A DNA stretch of 64,000 nt from Eubacterium plexicaudatum ASF492 (GCF_000364225.2 NZ_AQFT02000001.1:1364001-1428000), one strand, 5' to 3'; shown: positions 29,763 through 42,239, counted from the stretch's first letter. Numbers and translations: made by a program. Notes: generated from the letters alone by a model not told the origin.

Positions 29763-30671
29763 ATGCAGATAGAGCGTTTGGTTCAAATGGTTTTTTATAT
29801 TGTCAATCACGGTCATGTGACGGCCAGGGAGTTGTCCGAATGTTTCAATGTTTCTACAAGAACCATTTACCGGGATTTAAATACTTTAAGTATTGCCGGG
29901 ATTCCTGTAATGTCCACAAAAGGAGCCGGTGGAGGCATATCTATAATGGACGGATATACGATTGATAAGTCTTTATTGTCCCAAGGTGAGCAGCAAAGTA
30001 TTTATCAGGGACTGCAAATATTACAGGCAACCAAGTATCCAAATGCGGAAATGGCATTAAGTAAAATTGGCGCGATTTTCAGAAATGCGTTGGAGACAAA
30101 ATGGCTGGATATTGATTTGTCCTATTGGGGCAGTGATGAGAAAGAAAAAGTTAAAATTTCCGATTTACAATTCGCCATTGTCAATAAACATGTTATTGCG
30201 GTTTGTTATGTGAATTCAGAATTGAAAGAATCGGAAAGAAACATAGAACCTTTACGGCTGGTCTTTAAGTCACATGCCTGGTATATTGTTGGATATTGCA
30301 GATGCAAAAAAGAAATTCGGATTTTTCGTCTCTCCAGGATCAGGCGGCTTCAAGTTATGCCGGAAATATTTGAACGTGAGCTGCCGCAGGATTATTCACT
30401 GACACCTGATAGCAGAGTGGCATGTGATATCCCATACTTGAAGTTAAAGTTTTCTCCTGAAATTGCTCACAGGCTGTATGATGAGTTTCAGGAAGATCAG
30501 GTTCATCTGTGTGATGATGGGAATTATTATGTTACCGTTCCATATGAGTTGAATCATTGGACTTTTCATTATCTTTTGTCCTTCGGGAAATACGTTGAAA
30601 TCATAGAACCGGAAATAGCCCGGACGATGCTGCAAGAACGGGTTGCCGACATTCTGAAAATCTATACATAA
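29763..30671 (+). CDS. WYL-domain helix-turn-helix transcriptional regulator (YafY type)
   Basis: The N-terminal HTH (residues 5-55) contains VTARELSECFNVSTRTIYRDL. A WYL domain follows from about residue 135 (IEPLRLVFKSHAWYIVGYC, then RIFRLSRI). Such regulators sense a ligand or nucleic acid through the WYL domain. An imperfect repeat just upstream, ATGACAGCTACATGTCACAT at 29702, may be its own operator. A YciI protein gene 66 nt downstream may be its target. Confidence 0.88.
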   Translation: MQIERLVQMVFYIVNHGHVTARELSECFNVSTRTIYRDLNTLSIAGIPVMSTKGAGGGISIMDGYTIDKSLLSQGEQQSIYQGLQILQATKYPNAEMALSKIGAIFRNALETKWLDIDLSYWGSDEKEKVKISDLQFAIVNKHVIAVCYVNSELKESERNIEPLRLVFKSHAWYIVGYCRCKKEIRIFRLSRIRRLQVMPEIFERELPQDYSLTPDSRVACDIPYLKLKFSPEIAHRLYDEFQEDQVHLCDDGNYYVTVPYELNHWTFHYLLSFGKYVEIIEPEIARTMLQERVADILKIYT

Positions 30672-30737
30672 TCTTATTCTTTGTGCTGTGGCTACAGGAA
30701 GAAGCAGTTAAAATAAATGACAAAACAGGAGGTATCT

Positions 30738-31040
30738 ATGGAAAAGTGGTTATATGTGATGATGATAAAACGAGGAAAATCGTATAATAAGGTGACAAAA
30801 GCCGTTATTATAAGACATGTGGAAAATTTGAAACGTTTGGATGCCGATGGAAAAATTGAGCTTTGCGGACCGCTCAAAGGTTATCCTGGTGTGGCTGGTA
30901 TGGTCATTTTTAAAACAGCAAACTACGAAGAAGCAGAGGCATTGTGCAGGCAGGAGCCATTGGTAGCAGAAGGATATGCAACGTATACGCTTGCAGAGCT
31001 GCAAGTGGCTGATAAGGATAATGACTATTTGATGCCGTAG
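30738..31040 (+). CDS. YciI family protein
   Basis: This 100-aa protein has the YciI ferredoxin-like fold pattern: YVMMIKRG at the N-terminus, a conserved His in RHVENLKRLDADGKIELCGPL (residues 24-44) and EAEALCRQEPLV near residue 72. The start is ATG 30738 after AGGAGGTATCT; an upstream ATG at 30720 lacks a ribosome site. It probably belongs with the WYL regulator. Confidence 0.8.
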   Translation: MEKWLYVMMIKRGKSYNKVTKAVIIRHVENLKRLDADGKIELCGPLKGYPGVAGMVIFKTANYEEAEALCRQEPLVAEGYATYTLAELQVADKDNDYLMP

Positions 31041-31057
31041 GAAAAAGAAAAGCAGTT

Positions 31058-31093
31058 AAAAGGCATGTGCAGCAGTGGCACACGCCTTTTTCT
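31058..31093 (+). terminator. terminator after the YciI gene
   Basis: AAAGGCATGTG pairs with CACACGCCTTTTT around a 9-nt loop. Confidence 0.8.
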
Positions 31094-31129
31094 TTTGACT
31101 AATAGTACATTTTGCTTTCTGGTATTTGG

Positions 31130-31465
31130 TCTATAAGGATGTGGGCAAGTTCTTTGTAACTCATGATGATATACTGACAGGAATGTCATCAGAAAATGAG
31201 TAGTTTGCGGCGTTTTTATTCCGGAAATCACAATTATCAGATTTCTTTCATGGTCCACGATCCGGTATTCCAGGCCCCTGCGGTATAGTATTTAAAAAGT
31301 TTTGTATAGTAATCCATTGGACGGTTGCTTGGAAAAATACGGCGAATGGAGCAATATTTACCTCACAGATGTCATGGTGCCATATAATATATCTGGCTGT
31401 CAATCAGTTCGGCACGTTCTTCATCCGGCAAAGCATAATTAGGGTTTTCCCGCCTTGATTATCCT
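31130..31465 (-). pseudogene. decayed Uma2/DUF820-type nuclease remnant
   Basis: In minus-strand frames the pieces YALPDEERAELIDSQIYYMAP, then a tail with EYRIVDHERNLIIV and SDDIPVSI, resemble the start and end of Uma2 (DUF820) proteins. They lie in different frames with stops between them and most of the middle is gone. The remnant follows directly after the alpha/beta-hydrolase gene. Confidence 0.55.
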
Positions 31466-32188
31466 TTAGCAAAGATGGGCGAGGCTGGATTTGCTATCTT
31501 TTATAATATAAGTTTCGCATGGAATACCGTTTTCTTCCAACGGTTTTATTTCTCCTTCTATCGGGTGAGGGTCACAAACTCCTTGTATTAAAAATAGTTT
31601 GCTCTGAATATTCTTAAATGCTGTCAACAACTCTCCATTGGTTCTCAACTTAGCGGCTTCATTCCAAATTCTGTTATACATTTCATTATCTGCGTTGTCT
31701 ACCATGAGTTTTCCACTGCTTTCGAGGTAATAATTATCCGATTTTTCTAAAATGCAGGGTATCTTCTTCATATCTTCATCAGTAGCCACATTATCTATTA
31801 CCCTCTGGAAGATTTTACTTTCTTCGTATGAAAGATTTCGCAATCTTCTTAAAGATATTTCTTTGACATATTGATCTAAAATCGGCGGGCAACCAACTAA
31901 GATAATGTTTTTACATATCTTTGGGTATTTTCTTGCAAATAAAACAGCTAACCATGCGCCCCATGAGTGACCAATTAAAGTCGGTTTTTCTTGACAATAC
32001 GCCATAATCTGTAAATATAATTCTTCAATCAATCCGGCTATGGAATACTGGGATTGTAATGCTTCAACAATCCCCCTTTCTGTTAATCTGCTTAATTCTT
32101 CTGCACAGTTTTTTAAAGAACCTATTGCACCGGGCCCGCCATGAATTAAAACGGTCTTATACGGTGCTTTTCCATGTAATTCAACCAT
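31466..32188 (-). CDS. alpha/beta hydrolase, probably truncated at the C-terminus
   Basis: This serine hydrolase fold protein (240 aa) has the oxyanion loop HGGPGAIGS near residue 16 and the nucleophile elbow GHSWGAW near residue 73, as in proline iminopeptidase relatives. An acid residue candidate is CDPHPIEGE near residue 210. The expected catalytic His segment near the end (normally CGHSPW-like) is replaced by a short SSLAHLC ending where the Uma2 remnant begins, so activity is doubtful. Confidence 0.75.
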   Translation of the reverse strand: MVELHGKAPYKTVLIHGGPGAIGSLKNCAEELSRLTERGIVEALQSQYSIAGLIEELYLQIMAYCQEKPTLIGHSWGAWLAVLFARKYPKICKNIILVGCPPILDQYVKEISLRRLRNLSYEESKIFQRVIDNVATDEDMKKIPCILEKSDNYYLESSGKLMVDNADNEMYNRIWNEAAKLRTNGELLTAFKNIQSKLFLIQGVCDPHPIEGEIKPLEENGIPCETYIIKDSKSSLAHLC

Positions 32189-32324
32189 TTTTTATCTCTA
32201 CCTCAACTTCAATTTGATGTTTTCTTACTTTCTTATCCGCTTCGGTTTTGGGTTTTTCAGCAAGTCCGATTTCTGTATAATCTTTTTAGCCATTTCTTTT
32301 CTTCGTCCGATAATTTCCCATAGT

Positions 32325-32567
32325 TCAGCTTGAGCCGTTTTTACAGTCTCCGTAATTTACGCACGGGAAATTATAAACATCGTTTGGAAGATATGACAGC
32401 GTATAAGCGCCGCCATAGAACGCAACCTTTCGCCCTTTGTATTGATAGGAAATCTGCTTATTGTTGATACAATGCATAAATTCTGAGTGCGTCATGGATA
32501 AATTTTTGGGCAAGATAATTTTTTCAGCAAAAGTATAAAAATCATTCCCGCCATCTGTATTCTCCAC
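32325..32567 (-). CDS. hypothetical protein, possibly a fragment
   Basis: This 80-aa open frame starts MENTDGGNDFYTFAEK. I recognise no family. Coding-like sequence continues beyond its stop in another frame (ELWEIIGRRKEMAKKII) up to the hydrolase start, which suggests a broken gene. It sits in a decayed stretch between a hydrolase gene and an IS remnant. Confidence 0.35.
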   Translation of the reverse strand: MENTDGGNDFYTFAEKIILPKNLSMTHSEFMHCINNKQISYQYKGRKVAFYGGAYTLSYLPNDVYNFPCVNYGDCKNGSS

Positions 32568-32614
32568 TTAGCGCGATATTTGCGTCAAATTCAGGTTACA
32601 TAGCCCACTACAGC

Positions 32615-32940
32615 GTGCCCCTTTGGATATGCGCCCTTCATTTGGCACAAATTGTACGGGAAATATTATCTACGCTGTGCAAATACAAAGGAGTGGAAAT
32701 TATAGAAGGAGCGGTGTGTGCTGATTACGTGCATATGTGCGTGAGTATTCCGCCGAAGATGAGTGTTTCAAATTTTATGGGATACCTAAAGTGGAAAAGT
32801 CCGCTAATGATATATGACAGGCATCCGGAAAAGCAGAGTAAATGTAATATAGCGTTCCGGACAAGAGGTTATTATGTGCGATAGTGAAATGTGACAGAAC
32901 CCTTGGGGCGTTTTTCAACCACCACTTGAAGTGGGTGGTG
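32615..32940 (+). mobile_element. IS200/IS605-type element remnant (TnpA fragment plus right-end hairpin)
   Basis: The 89-aa frame at 32615-32884 matches the middle of IS200-type TnpA (CKYKGVEIIEGAVCADY, SIPPKMSVSNFMGYLK, RTRGYYV). It lacks the N-terminus and the C-terminal catalytic Tyr helix. The HUH pair reads YVH, so one catalytic His is lost. A subterminal hairpin ACCACCACTT/AAGTGGGTGGT at 32918-32939 is typical of an IS200 right end. The element is inactive. Confidence 0.75.
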
Positions 32941-32983
32941 ATTAGCCTTCTACCCAATCATTAATTATCCTATTCTGTCAGGC

Positions 32984-33391
32984 TTATCTTGCATGGCTGG
33001 CATTGAGCAGCTGCATAAGTCCATCTTGGAGAACCTGGGAGCAGTTCACACCCCGCTTTTCTGCCAGGGCAGCCATCCAAGCAGGCAGGGAAACATTTTT
33101 GCGGACTGCTCTGGTGTCAGTTGCGGCCCGGTATGCAAGCGTGTCAACACGAATAATGGAACAGGTGGCATTTTCAGGAATGTCTAGCTTGTGCTGCGGG
33201 GTGGCAGTAGGGATCTCGTTTCCTTCATCTTCTGCCACTACGAGCCAGCCGCTAGCCGCATCAGTAATCATCTCAATGGCATCATCAATACTGCTGCCGG
33301 TGGTGATGCATCCGGGCAGATCAGGTACTCTGCAGTAATATTTGGTATCGGCTTCATTTGGTACGAATGTTGCGGTATAGATATATTTCAT
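32984..33391 (-). CDS. hicB: HicB family antitoxin
   Basis: This antitoxin neutralises HicA and represses the operon. The N-terminal HicB RNase H-like fold has YYCRVPDLPGCITTG near residue 17. The C-terminal ribbon-helix-helix-like part has KNVSLPAWMAALAEKRGVNCSQVLQ near residue 98. The protein is 135 aa and lies 33 nt downstream of hicA on the same strand. Confidence 0.88.
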   Translation of the reverse strand: MKYIYTATFVPNEADTKYYCRVPDLPGCITTGSSIDDAIEMITDAASGWLVVAEDEGNEIPTATPQHKLDIPENATCSIIRVDTLAYRAATDTRAVRKNVSLPAWMAALAEKRGVNCSQVLQDGLMQLLNASHAR

Positions 33392-33424
33392 AAGTCAGCC
33401 TCCTTTGCTGGCGGCGGGGAGGTT

Positions 33425-33610
33425 TTACCTCCCGCCCTGTTTGATTTCTTTGCGTATATAGCGGAGATCGTCTTCATCGAAGTGCCCACGCTTCAATGGT
33501 ATGGAATATTTTGTTTCCGGATTGTAGTAGATATCATGGTTCCCGCGGCTCCACTTGAAGGTATATCCGCTGTTGCCCAGATCCCTGATAGCTGTGTTTC
33601 GTGGATTCAT
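33425..33610 (-). CDS. hicA: HicA family toxin (mRNA interferase)
   Basis: HicA cleaves mRNA and stops translation. The start at 33610 is preceded by AAGGAGGACAGCA and gives MNPRNTAIRDLGNSGY; the upstream ATG at 33649 has no ribosome site. The double-stranded-RNA-binding-like fold carries the catalytic His in SRGNHDIYYN. The length of 61 aa is typical. It is cotranscribed with hicB. Confidence 0.82.
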   Translation of the reverse strand: MNPRNTAIRDLGNSGYTFKWSRGNHDIYYNPETKYSIPLKRGHFDEDDLRYIRKEIKQGGR

Positions 33611-33631
33611 TGCTGTCCTCCTTACAAATGT

Positions 33632-33659
33632 ATTATGCATAAAATACACAATTCATCAA
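33632..33659 (-). promoter_or_regulatory. hicAB promoter and operator candidate
   Basis: On the minus strand TTGATG (33654-33659) and CATAAT (33632-33637) are 16 nt apart. The palindrome TGTATtatgcataaaATACA covers the -10, a plausible HicB binding site. Confidence 0.5.
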
Positions 33660-33802
33660 GTGATTTACGCAATATTACACAAATATGTAATGATAAAGAG
33701 GATGGCTCTTGATGGAAAACATTTATCTCTCTGCATATTTTGTTTAATTGCAAATAATTGTTTTATATAAGATGCCAGTATTTATTATTTTAAAAAATTC
33801 TA

Positions 33803-33831
33803 TTGACAGTGTTCTATAATTGTGATAAACT
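33803..33831 (+). promoter_or_regulatory. promoter of the cas operon
   Basis: TTGACA at 33803 and TAAACT at 33826 are 17 nt apart, 77 nt upstream of cas6. The rest of 33660-33900 is A/T-rich and holds no gene that I can see. Confidence 0.6.
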
Positions 33832-33907
33832 ACAAAAAACAGTTCCACAAACCGACAATTGAGTTTTTACTAAAAAACCGCTGACAATCAAATACGGAGG
33901 TGATGAA

Positions 33908-34628
33908 ATGTACCAATACAAATTAACGTTTAAGCTGGAAAAGAAATGCCTGCCAAGAACATATGACAAAATTCTTGTCAGCTTTCTAAAGGCATCTGCA
34001 CAGGCATATGCAGCAGAATTTTACAACGGTTTGTATGATAAAAGCAAATCTATTATAAAAAATTATACGTTTTCCTGCTATTTGCCCGGAGCAAAGTTTT
34101 TAGGAGAACAGATCGTACTTGATCGGAATGAATATACCTTGTTTTTTTCCGATGCGGATCCGATCGAACTGCTGCAGTTTTTTAATGGATTTCAAAAGAT
34201 GAAATATAAAAATATCCGATGAATGGTAATTCTATGGAGCTGGTTTCGATTCATATGCAGCAGATGCACGAAATCAAAGAAAATGAAATTGTGATTCGAA
34301 TGCAAAGTCCGCTTCTTGTTCGAAGGCACGATGCAGATCACAATACGGATCGGTATTATACTTACGATATGGAAGAATTTAACGATGTGCTGAAAGAAAA
34401 TGTTCTGTTTTTTCTGAAAAAACAGATCGGAATATTTCGGCAGATGATTTTTCCATACAGGTTATCAAAGGGAAAAAAGTCGTTGTCCCCATACTTGGAA
34501 GAAATACGGACGCGTCTTTGGGTGTATATAAGCTGACGGGTTCCGTTGAGCTGCTTAATCTGCTGTATCTGGCAGGAATCGGGGTTCGCCGCTCTCTGGG
34601 GAAAGGGAAATGGGAAGTAATCGCTTAA
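33908..34628 (+). CDS. cas6: CRISPR repeat endoribonuclease Cas6, two frameshifts
   Basis: Cas6 cuts the pre-crRNA within each repeat. The protein begins MYQYKLTFKLEKKCLP. After adding one A near 34205 (A5 run) and one near 34417 (A6 run) it continues through VIRMQSPLLVRRHD to GVRRSLGKGKWEVIA, the Gly-rich C-terminal loop of Cas6. Restored length is about 240 aa. It is the first gene of the I-B operon, after GGAGGTGATGAA. Confidence 0.87.
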
Positions 34629-34692
34629 AGAAATAGAGACGGATGTTACGAAAAGGTTGGAGACAACCTGCAGATAGAAGGGAGGAGGAAAG

Positions 34693-36361
34693 GTGGAGAA
34701 ACTGGTTGTAACGATTGACAGCTTCTTAAAAATGCCGGACTTGTCGGACTGAAATATTTACTGGATGAATCCGATGCGGATGAGAACATTACATATGGTA
34801 TAACGGACGACAGGCAGGGAATCTGGATAGATCAGGACTTTATAAAAAATGCGGATTGGACGGCATTGTATTTCCAGGCATGCATCAAAAGATATGGTTC
34901 TATGACAAATTATCAGATGGTGCTTGATAAAATTGAACAGATTTTAGATAAAGGCGGACGGGAAGATCAGGAGATGTCCGCATATAAAGAAGATCTGAAA
35001 TTTATCAATGAGAAATTATTATCCAACAGCATGCAATCCGGATTTGAAAATATCAGATATCGGATTGAAAGACCGGAAGTATATGACCTGCTGAAAAAAG
35101 CAAATTAAAAGCAACGATGGAAGCAGAACAATTATATTTGAGGTTGCGGGAACTTCAGGAATTTTTAAAACAGCCTTTATGCGCGGAAATTTTCATGATG
35201 AAATGCATTATTTATAGTTATATCAATCGTTTTTGGGACGGAAAGAGTTTTTTACTGCCGGCAAATGCAAAAAAAGATATGAAGGAAATGTTTGATGTGG
35301 ATTTTTCCGATCCGTTTCAGAATTATATTTTGTCCGATCACGAAAAAGATAAAAATATGTGCATTGATTGCGGCAGATTGTTTCGGGATAAGAAAAAAGC
35401 GGGTATCACATTTATGAAAGATCAGGCCGACGACCTGACCAGAAAGCGTTCTGCGTTTTGGAATGGGAAAGAAGATGCTTATTTATGCCCGGTTTGTTCG
35501 TATCTATATGCATTGGTGCCGTTGGGATTTACGCTGATGGGAAATACGTTTGTGTTTGTCAATCAAAATCGGGATGTTACGGAACTTTTTCGGGCCAATG
35601 ATGTATATAAAAAGCAGAATATGACGCCGTACGGGAAGATCAGGAGAGATATGCTTCCTGGATAGCAAGAACGATAAATTTGATGCTGCAGGAAAAAAGT
35701 AAGGAATTGGGAAACATACAGGTGATTACACGGGGATTGTATGAAAACGACAGATTTACGTTTGATATCGTTTCCAAAGAGGTGCTTAAGCTGTGCAATG
35801 AAAAAAAGATTCGAAGCAACCTGAATTATCTTGCCCAATATCCTTATGTGAAAATCGGCAAAGACTATTGGAACGTGCATGAAAATGTGATATTGAATCT
35901 ATTAAGATATCGAAATCAGTACGGTATACTTAAAAAACTGATGCGGCTGGCAATTGAAAATGACGGCATTGTTCCAAAAGCGGCGTTGGTATACGAGATT
36001 CAGCTTCAAACCAATCTGATAAAAAAAGCGGAAAAGAATGAAAAAACAGGAGGTGGTTTTATGAGCCGTTACAAGGTAAGAGAACAGGGATACGAATTGC
36101 GAACGGAACTGTTAAGGGTGAAGCAGACAGACAAAGATGATTGCATACGCGGTACGATTTATCAGCTTTTAAATGCGCTTTCCGTAGGAAATGTGGAGCG
36201 TTTTATGGAAGTGATTATGCGGACATATTGTTCGACAAAGCTGCAGGTACCGGATGCGTTTATTGAATTTTTAAGGGACAGAGATACATTTACAGAGTAC
36301 GGATATGCGTTTTTGTTAGGATTAAAGGGAAGCCATATTGTGAAAAAGGAGGAAGTGACAA

Positions 36362-36369
<8 letters not shown>
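34693..36369 (+). CDS. cas8: type I-B Cascade large subunit Cas8 (Cas8b1/Cst1 type), three frameshifts
   Basis: This large subunit recognises the PAM and recruits Cas3. It starts at GTG 34693 after GGAGGAGGAAAG. Breaks at an A5 run near 34732, an A6 run near 35094-35099 and near 35645-35650 (probably one G) are each mended by one base. The repaired protein is about 559 aa. A zinc-finger-like pair, MCIDCGRLF near residue 220 and YLCPVCSYL near residue 263, matches Cst1-type Cas8 proteins. It overlaps cas7 by 8 nt. Confidence 0.87.
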
Positions 36370-38006
<1,637 letters not shown>

Positions 38007-38032
38007 CATAAATTTGAAACGGAGATTCAAAT

Positions 38033-40366
38033 ATGGAACTTTATGCAAAATCAATCGAAAAACGATTGACTCAGGATACAAAAGCAAAACTGCTGAGGCA
38101 ACTGGAAGAATCAATGGAAATATTTACATCCGCAGAAGATGCGGAAATCTGCAAACTGCTGCAAAAATATAAAGAAAGTCTGCAGCAGGAATCCTTTCGG
38201 GCAGAACAGAAAACATTGCGGAAACATCTGGAAGAAACCGTTCGGTGCGCGGAAAATTTTTTCAAATATACGGTGATTACTTTGAAGAGAAACATAAACA
38301 GCTGATCCTGGATGCCTGCAGGATGCACGATATCGGAAAAGCAAACTATATTTTCCAGACGATTGTAAATTCGGATTTGAAGAAAGAAAAACAAAAGCAG
38401 ATTCCGCACGGCTTTTTAAGCGCTATGGTTTTATCAAAAAGGAATATTTAAAACAGCATCCGTTATGCGGACCGGATGATTTCAGCGTTTTGCTCACAGC
38501 TGTTTACTACCATCATACACGCTCCGATTTATTTGATGCAAAAGCGGTACAGGATTACTGCAGGAGGTTTTATTTAGACGCGGTAAGGGAATATTTTGGT
38601 GATCCTGACATTGCATTGTATCTTGGCAATCGAAACCAACTGCTTTTTTCAGAACAGACGGGAAGAGAATACATAGCCATAGAAGAAGAACTGTGGTGCG
38701 AATATATGCTTGTTAAAGGAATGCTGAATAAATTTGACTGGACGGTAAGTGCCGGATATGCAGACGCAGAAAAAACATCTGACAGAAATGAGAAAAAACT
38801 GTGCGGCCGTATTCAAACGGCGATAAAGCAGATGCGGCCGGCACAGCAGTTTATGATGCAAAATACGCAACGCAGTGTGATCATGACGGCGCCTACCGGT
38901 TCCGGCAAGACAGAGGCGGCGCTGTTATGGCTCAATGGAGAAAAAGGCTTTTACACACTACCTCTGAAAGTGTCTTCCAATGCGATTTATCAGAGAATCC
39001 GGGAAAAATATGAATATGAAGATGTGGCTCTTCTCCATGCGGACAGTATGAACAGCTACCTGAAAGCAGCACAGGAATTGGAGGATGGATACCGAAATTT
39101 TGAACAGGCAAAATTATTTTCGTATCCGCTTACGGTATGTACGGTTGACCAGCTGTTTCGATTTGTATATAAAGCGCTTGGAACAGAAATTTTTGCAGCA
39201 ACTTTGAAATATTCCAAAGTCGTGATTGATGAGATGCAGTCTTATTCTCCAAGAGTCGTGGCCGCATTGATCTTCGGGCTGTCGGAAATCAAACGGATGG
39301 GCGGAAAGTTTGCAATAATAACCGCTACGTTTCCACCGGTGTTTGAATATTTTATGAAAAAGAGCGGTTTGCTGGAAGGTACGGATTATATATCCGGAGA
39401 TTTTTCCGGGAGTGCATCCGAAAGCAGGCACAGGATACGGATGGCAGAAGGAGACTTCGAGTGGGATTTCATAAAAAAAGAAGCAGGAGAAAAAAAGATA
39501 CTCATTATCTGTAATACAGTATCAAAAGCTCAGCAGGTGTATGAAAATCTGAAAAAGAAGGAATGGAACCGGGACTGCTGCATTCGCGTTTTATCAGGCA
39601 ACATAGAACGGTTCTGGAAAACAGGATACTGTCATTTTCATCGGATGAAGGCAGGGCCGGAATCTGGGTTACAACACAGATTGTGGAAGCCAGTTTAGAT
39701 ATTGATTTTGATATTTTATATACGGAAATGTGTACGGCAGACAGTCTGCTGCAGCGGATGGGGAGATGCAACCGTGCGGGGAAAAAGAAAACGGATGAGC
39801 CGAATATTATCATTTATCAGAATCAGTCCGGACGCGGAACGATATACGATGCAACGCTTTATGATCGGTCTGTCGAACTGCTGAAACATAAAGACGGTGA
39901 ACTGCTGAGTGAAACAGATAAAATCGAATATATAAAAGCAGTTTATGATGTGAATCAGATACGTAAAACGAGTTATTTTCAACAAATCGAAGAAAATCTG
40001 AAACATTTGAAAACGTTGACTGCCGCCGAATATGATATGAAAACGGCACAAAAAAAATTCAGAGGAATTCAAAGTATTTGTGTGATGCCGGATTGTGTTT
40101 ACGAAGACAATGTCCGGCTGATCGAAAGTATTCGAAGTCTTTTGCAGATGCCGCATGTTCAAACCGGTATTCGAAAGTTGTTAAAGGACAAACTTGCAGG
40201 CATGACATTAAGCTTAACGGTGCAATATGGCATACCGGATGGAATTGACAAAGATACGATTGCAGCATTTGACATTCACCGGACAGGGCTTCGCTATGAG
40301 TTTGATGGAGTTACCGGACAGGGACTTATACTGGAAAAAGTTCAGGATGAAGGTCTGTTTTTGTAA
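38033..40366 (+). CDS. cas3: CRISPR-associated nuclease-helicase Cas3, three frameshifts
   Basis: Cas3 unwinds and degrades target DNA after Cascade binding. The N-terminal HD nuclease has MHDIGKANYIFQ and YYHHTRSD; the helicase has Walker A TAPTGSGKTEA, motif II as DEMQ (DEVH or DEAH in most Cas3) and LLQRMGRCNRAG. Breaks at a T6 run near 38259, an A5 run near 38435 and an A5 run near 39552 are each mended by one base. Restored length is about 778 aa. It follows cas5 by 26 nt. Confidence 0.9.
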
Positions 40367-40457
40367 GAGCATTTTCCGAATAAAGAAACAACATACAAAA
40401 GCAGTGTTTCGCATGATTGTGAAAACGACGCTGCTTTTGTATGTTCGAGGAGAGGAA

Positions 40458-40952
40458 ATGGATAAAAGAGTTACAGGGGTTATGATTTACTATTATTTTG
40501 TATGTAAAAGAAAATTGTGGTATTTTACACATGAAATAACGATGGAGAGTGAAAATGAAGATGTACTGCTTGGTAAATTGTTAGATGAAAATAGTTATCA
40601 GAAAAATGATAAACATATTAATATTGACAATATTATAAATATTGACTTTATAAAAGAACAAAAAGAACTTCATGAAATAAAGAAAAGCCGTGCAATGGAA
40701 GAAGCGGGAATCTGGCAGGTAAAATATTATTTGTATTATCTAAAACAGAGGGGGGTAATCGGATTGAAAGCGAAAATTGATTACCCGTTGTTAAAAAAGA
40801 ATATGCTTATAGAATTATCGGAAGAGGACGAGTCAAAATTAAATGAGATCATCACTGAAATATATGCAATCAAAGAGCAATTGTGTCCACCTCATCCGGA
40901 ACTGAAAAAAAGATGCATGAAATGTGCATATTATGATTTATGTGTCATATAG
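40458..40952 (+). CDS. cas4: Cas4 family nuclease
   Basis: Cas4 trims prespacers and checks the PAM during adaptation. The 164-aa protein starts after CGAGGAGAGGAA and carries the four Fe-S cysteines: CKRKLWYF near residue 16 and KKRCMKCAYYDLC near the end. The nuclease core includes KAKIDYPLL near residue 108. It lies 13 nt upstream of cas1. Confidence 0.9.
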   Translation: MDKRVTGVMIYYYFVCKRKLWYFTHEITMESENEDVLLGKLLDENSYQKNDKHINIDNIINIDFIKEQKELHEIKKSRAMEEAGIWQVKYYLYYLKQRGVIGLKAKIDYPLLKKNMLIELSEEDESKLNEIITEIYAIKEQLCPPHPELKKRCMKCAYYDLCVI

Positions 40953-40965
40953 CTACGGAGGAATT

Positions 40966-41957
40966 ATGGGGCAAAGTTTTTATATCTATAATAACGGCGA
41001 GTTAAAGAGAAAAGATAACACGTTGCAGTTTACTACATTTGAAGGAAAAAAACGAGATGTTCCAATAGAACGCATTGATGATATTTATGTAATGTCTGAA
41101 ATGACTTTTAATACCGCTTTTATTAATTATATTTCACAGTACGGAATTCCTGTACATTTTTTAATTACTATCATTTTTATACAGGAAGTTTTTATCCAAA
41201 AGAAAAATTGCTTGCCGGTCAATTATTAGTAAAACAGGTGGAGCATTATACGGATAACTGTAAAAGAATGAAGATTGCAAGAAAATTCATTGAAGCGGCA
41301 GCTGATAATATTTATCGAAATCTGAGATATTATAATGGTCGTGGAAAAGATGTTTCTGTGTATATGTCTGAGATAGACACTCTCAGAAAGAAAATACCAG
41401 GAACGAAATCTGTGGAAGAATTAATGGGGGTGGAAGGAAACATCAGAAAAAATTATTATGCAGCATGGAATACTATTGTAGATCAGGATATACAGTTTGA
41501 AAAACGTATCATGCATCCTCCGGATAACATGATAAACTCTTTGATATCCTTTGTAAATTCTTTAATTTATGCGAAAGTGTTAAGTGAAATATACCACACA
41601 CAATTGAATCCGACTATCAGTTATTTACATGAACCAGGTGTACGCAGGTTTTCCATGTGTTTAGATGTTTCGGAAGTATTTAAGCCATTGATTGGAGATC
41701 GTTTGATTTTTTCCCTGTTAAACAGAAAACAGATAACAGAAGACAGTTTTACAAAAGAACTCAATTTTCTGCATTTGAAAAAAGAAAGTTCGAGGCTGAT
41801 TGCGCAGGAATTAGAGCAGCGCTTAAAAAAGACGATTATGCATAAAGAATTGGGAAAAAAGGTGAGCTATCAATACCTGATAAGACTGGAAATTTACAAA
41901 TTGATTAAGCATCTCATTGGCGAAAAACAATATGAAGGGTTTAAAATATGGTGGTGA
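40966..41957 (+). CDS. cas1: CRISPR integrase Cas1, one frameshift
   Basis: Cas1 is the catalytic subunit that inserts new spacers. Active-site residues are visible as MGVEGNIRKNYY (Glu), LHEPG (His) and CLDVSEVFKPLIGDRL (acidic). One T is missing from the T6 run near 41158; repair gives HFFNYYHFYTGSFYP. Restored length is about 330 aa. The AGGAGGAATT-like site (GGAGGAATT) precedes ATG 40966. Confidence 0.92.
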
Positions 41958-41960
41958 GAA

Positions 41961-42239
41961 ATGTATGTGGTACTTGTGTATGATATAAGCCTGGAAAATA
42001 ACGGTCATAAAAGATGGTTGCATGTTTTTAAAATTTGTAAAAAATATTTATCTCACATTCAAAATTCGGTGTTTGAAGGAGAAATAACAAAGGTACAGCT
42101 TATGAAGCTGCAGCAAGAGTTAAAGAAATATATAGATATGGAAGAAGATTCCGTAATTATATTTAAAAGCAGGCAGGAAAAATGGCTTGAAAAAGAATTC
42201 TGGGGAAAAGAAGATGATAAAAGCAGTTGTTTTTTGTAG
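41961..42239 (+). CDS. cas2: CRISPR-associated protein Cas2
   Basis: Cas2 forms the scaffold of the Cas1-Cas2 integrase. The 92-aa protein begins MYVVLVYDISLENNG (conserved Asp in the first strand) and has HIQNSVFEGEI near residue 31. It starts 3 nt after cas1 and is followed by the CRISPR leader. Confidence 0.95.
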   Translation: MYVVLVYDISLENNGHKRWLHVFKICKKYLSHIQNSVFEGEITKVQLMKLQQELKKYIDMEEDSVIIFKSRQEKWLEKEFWGKEDDKSSCFL

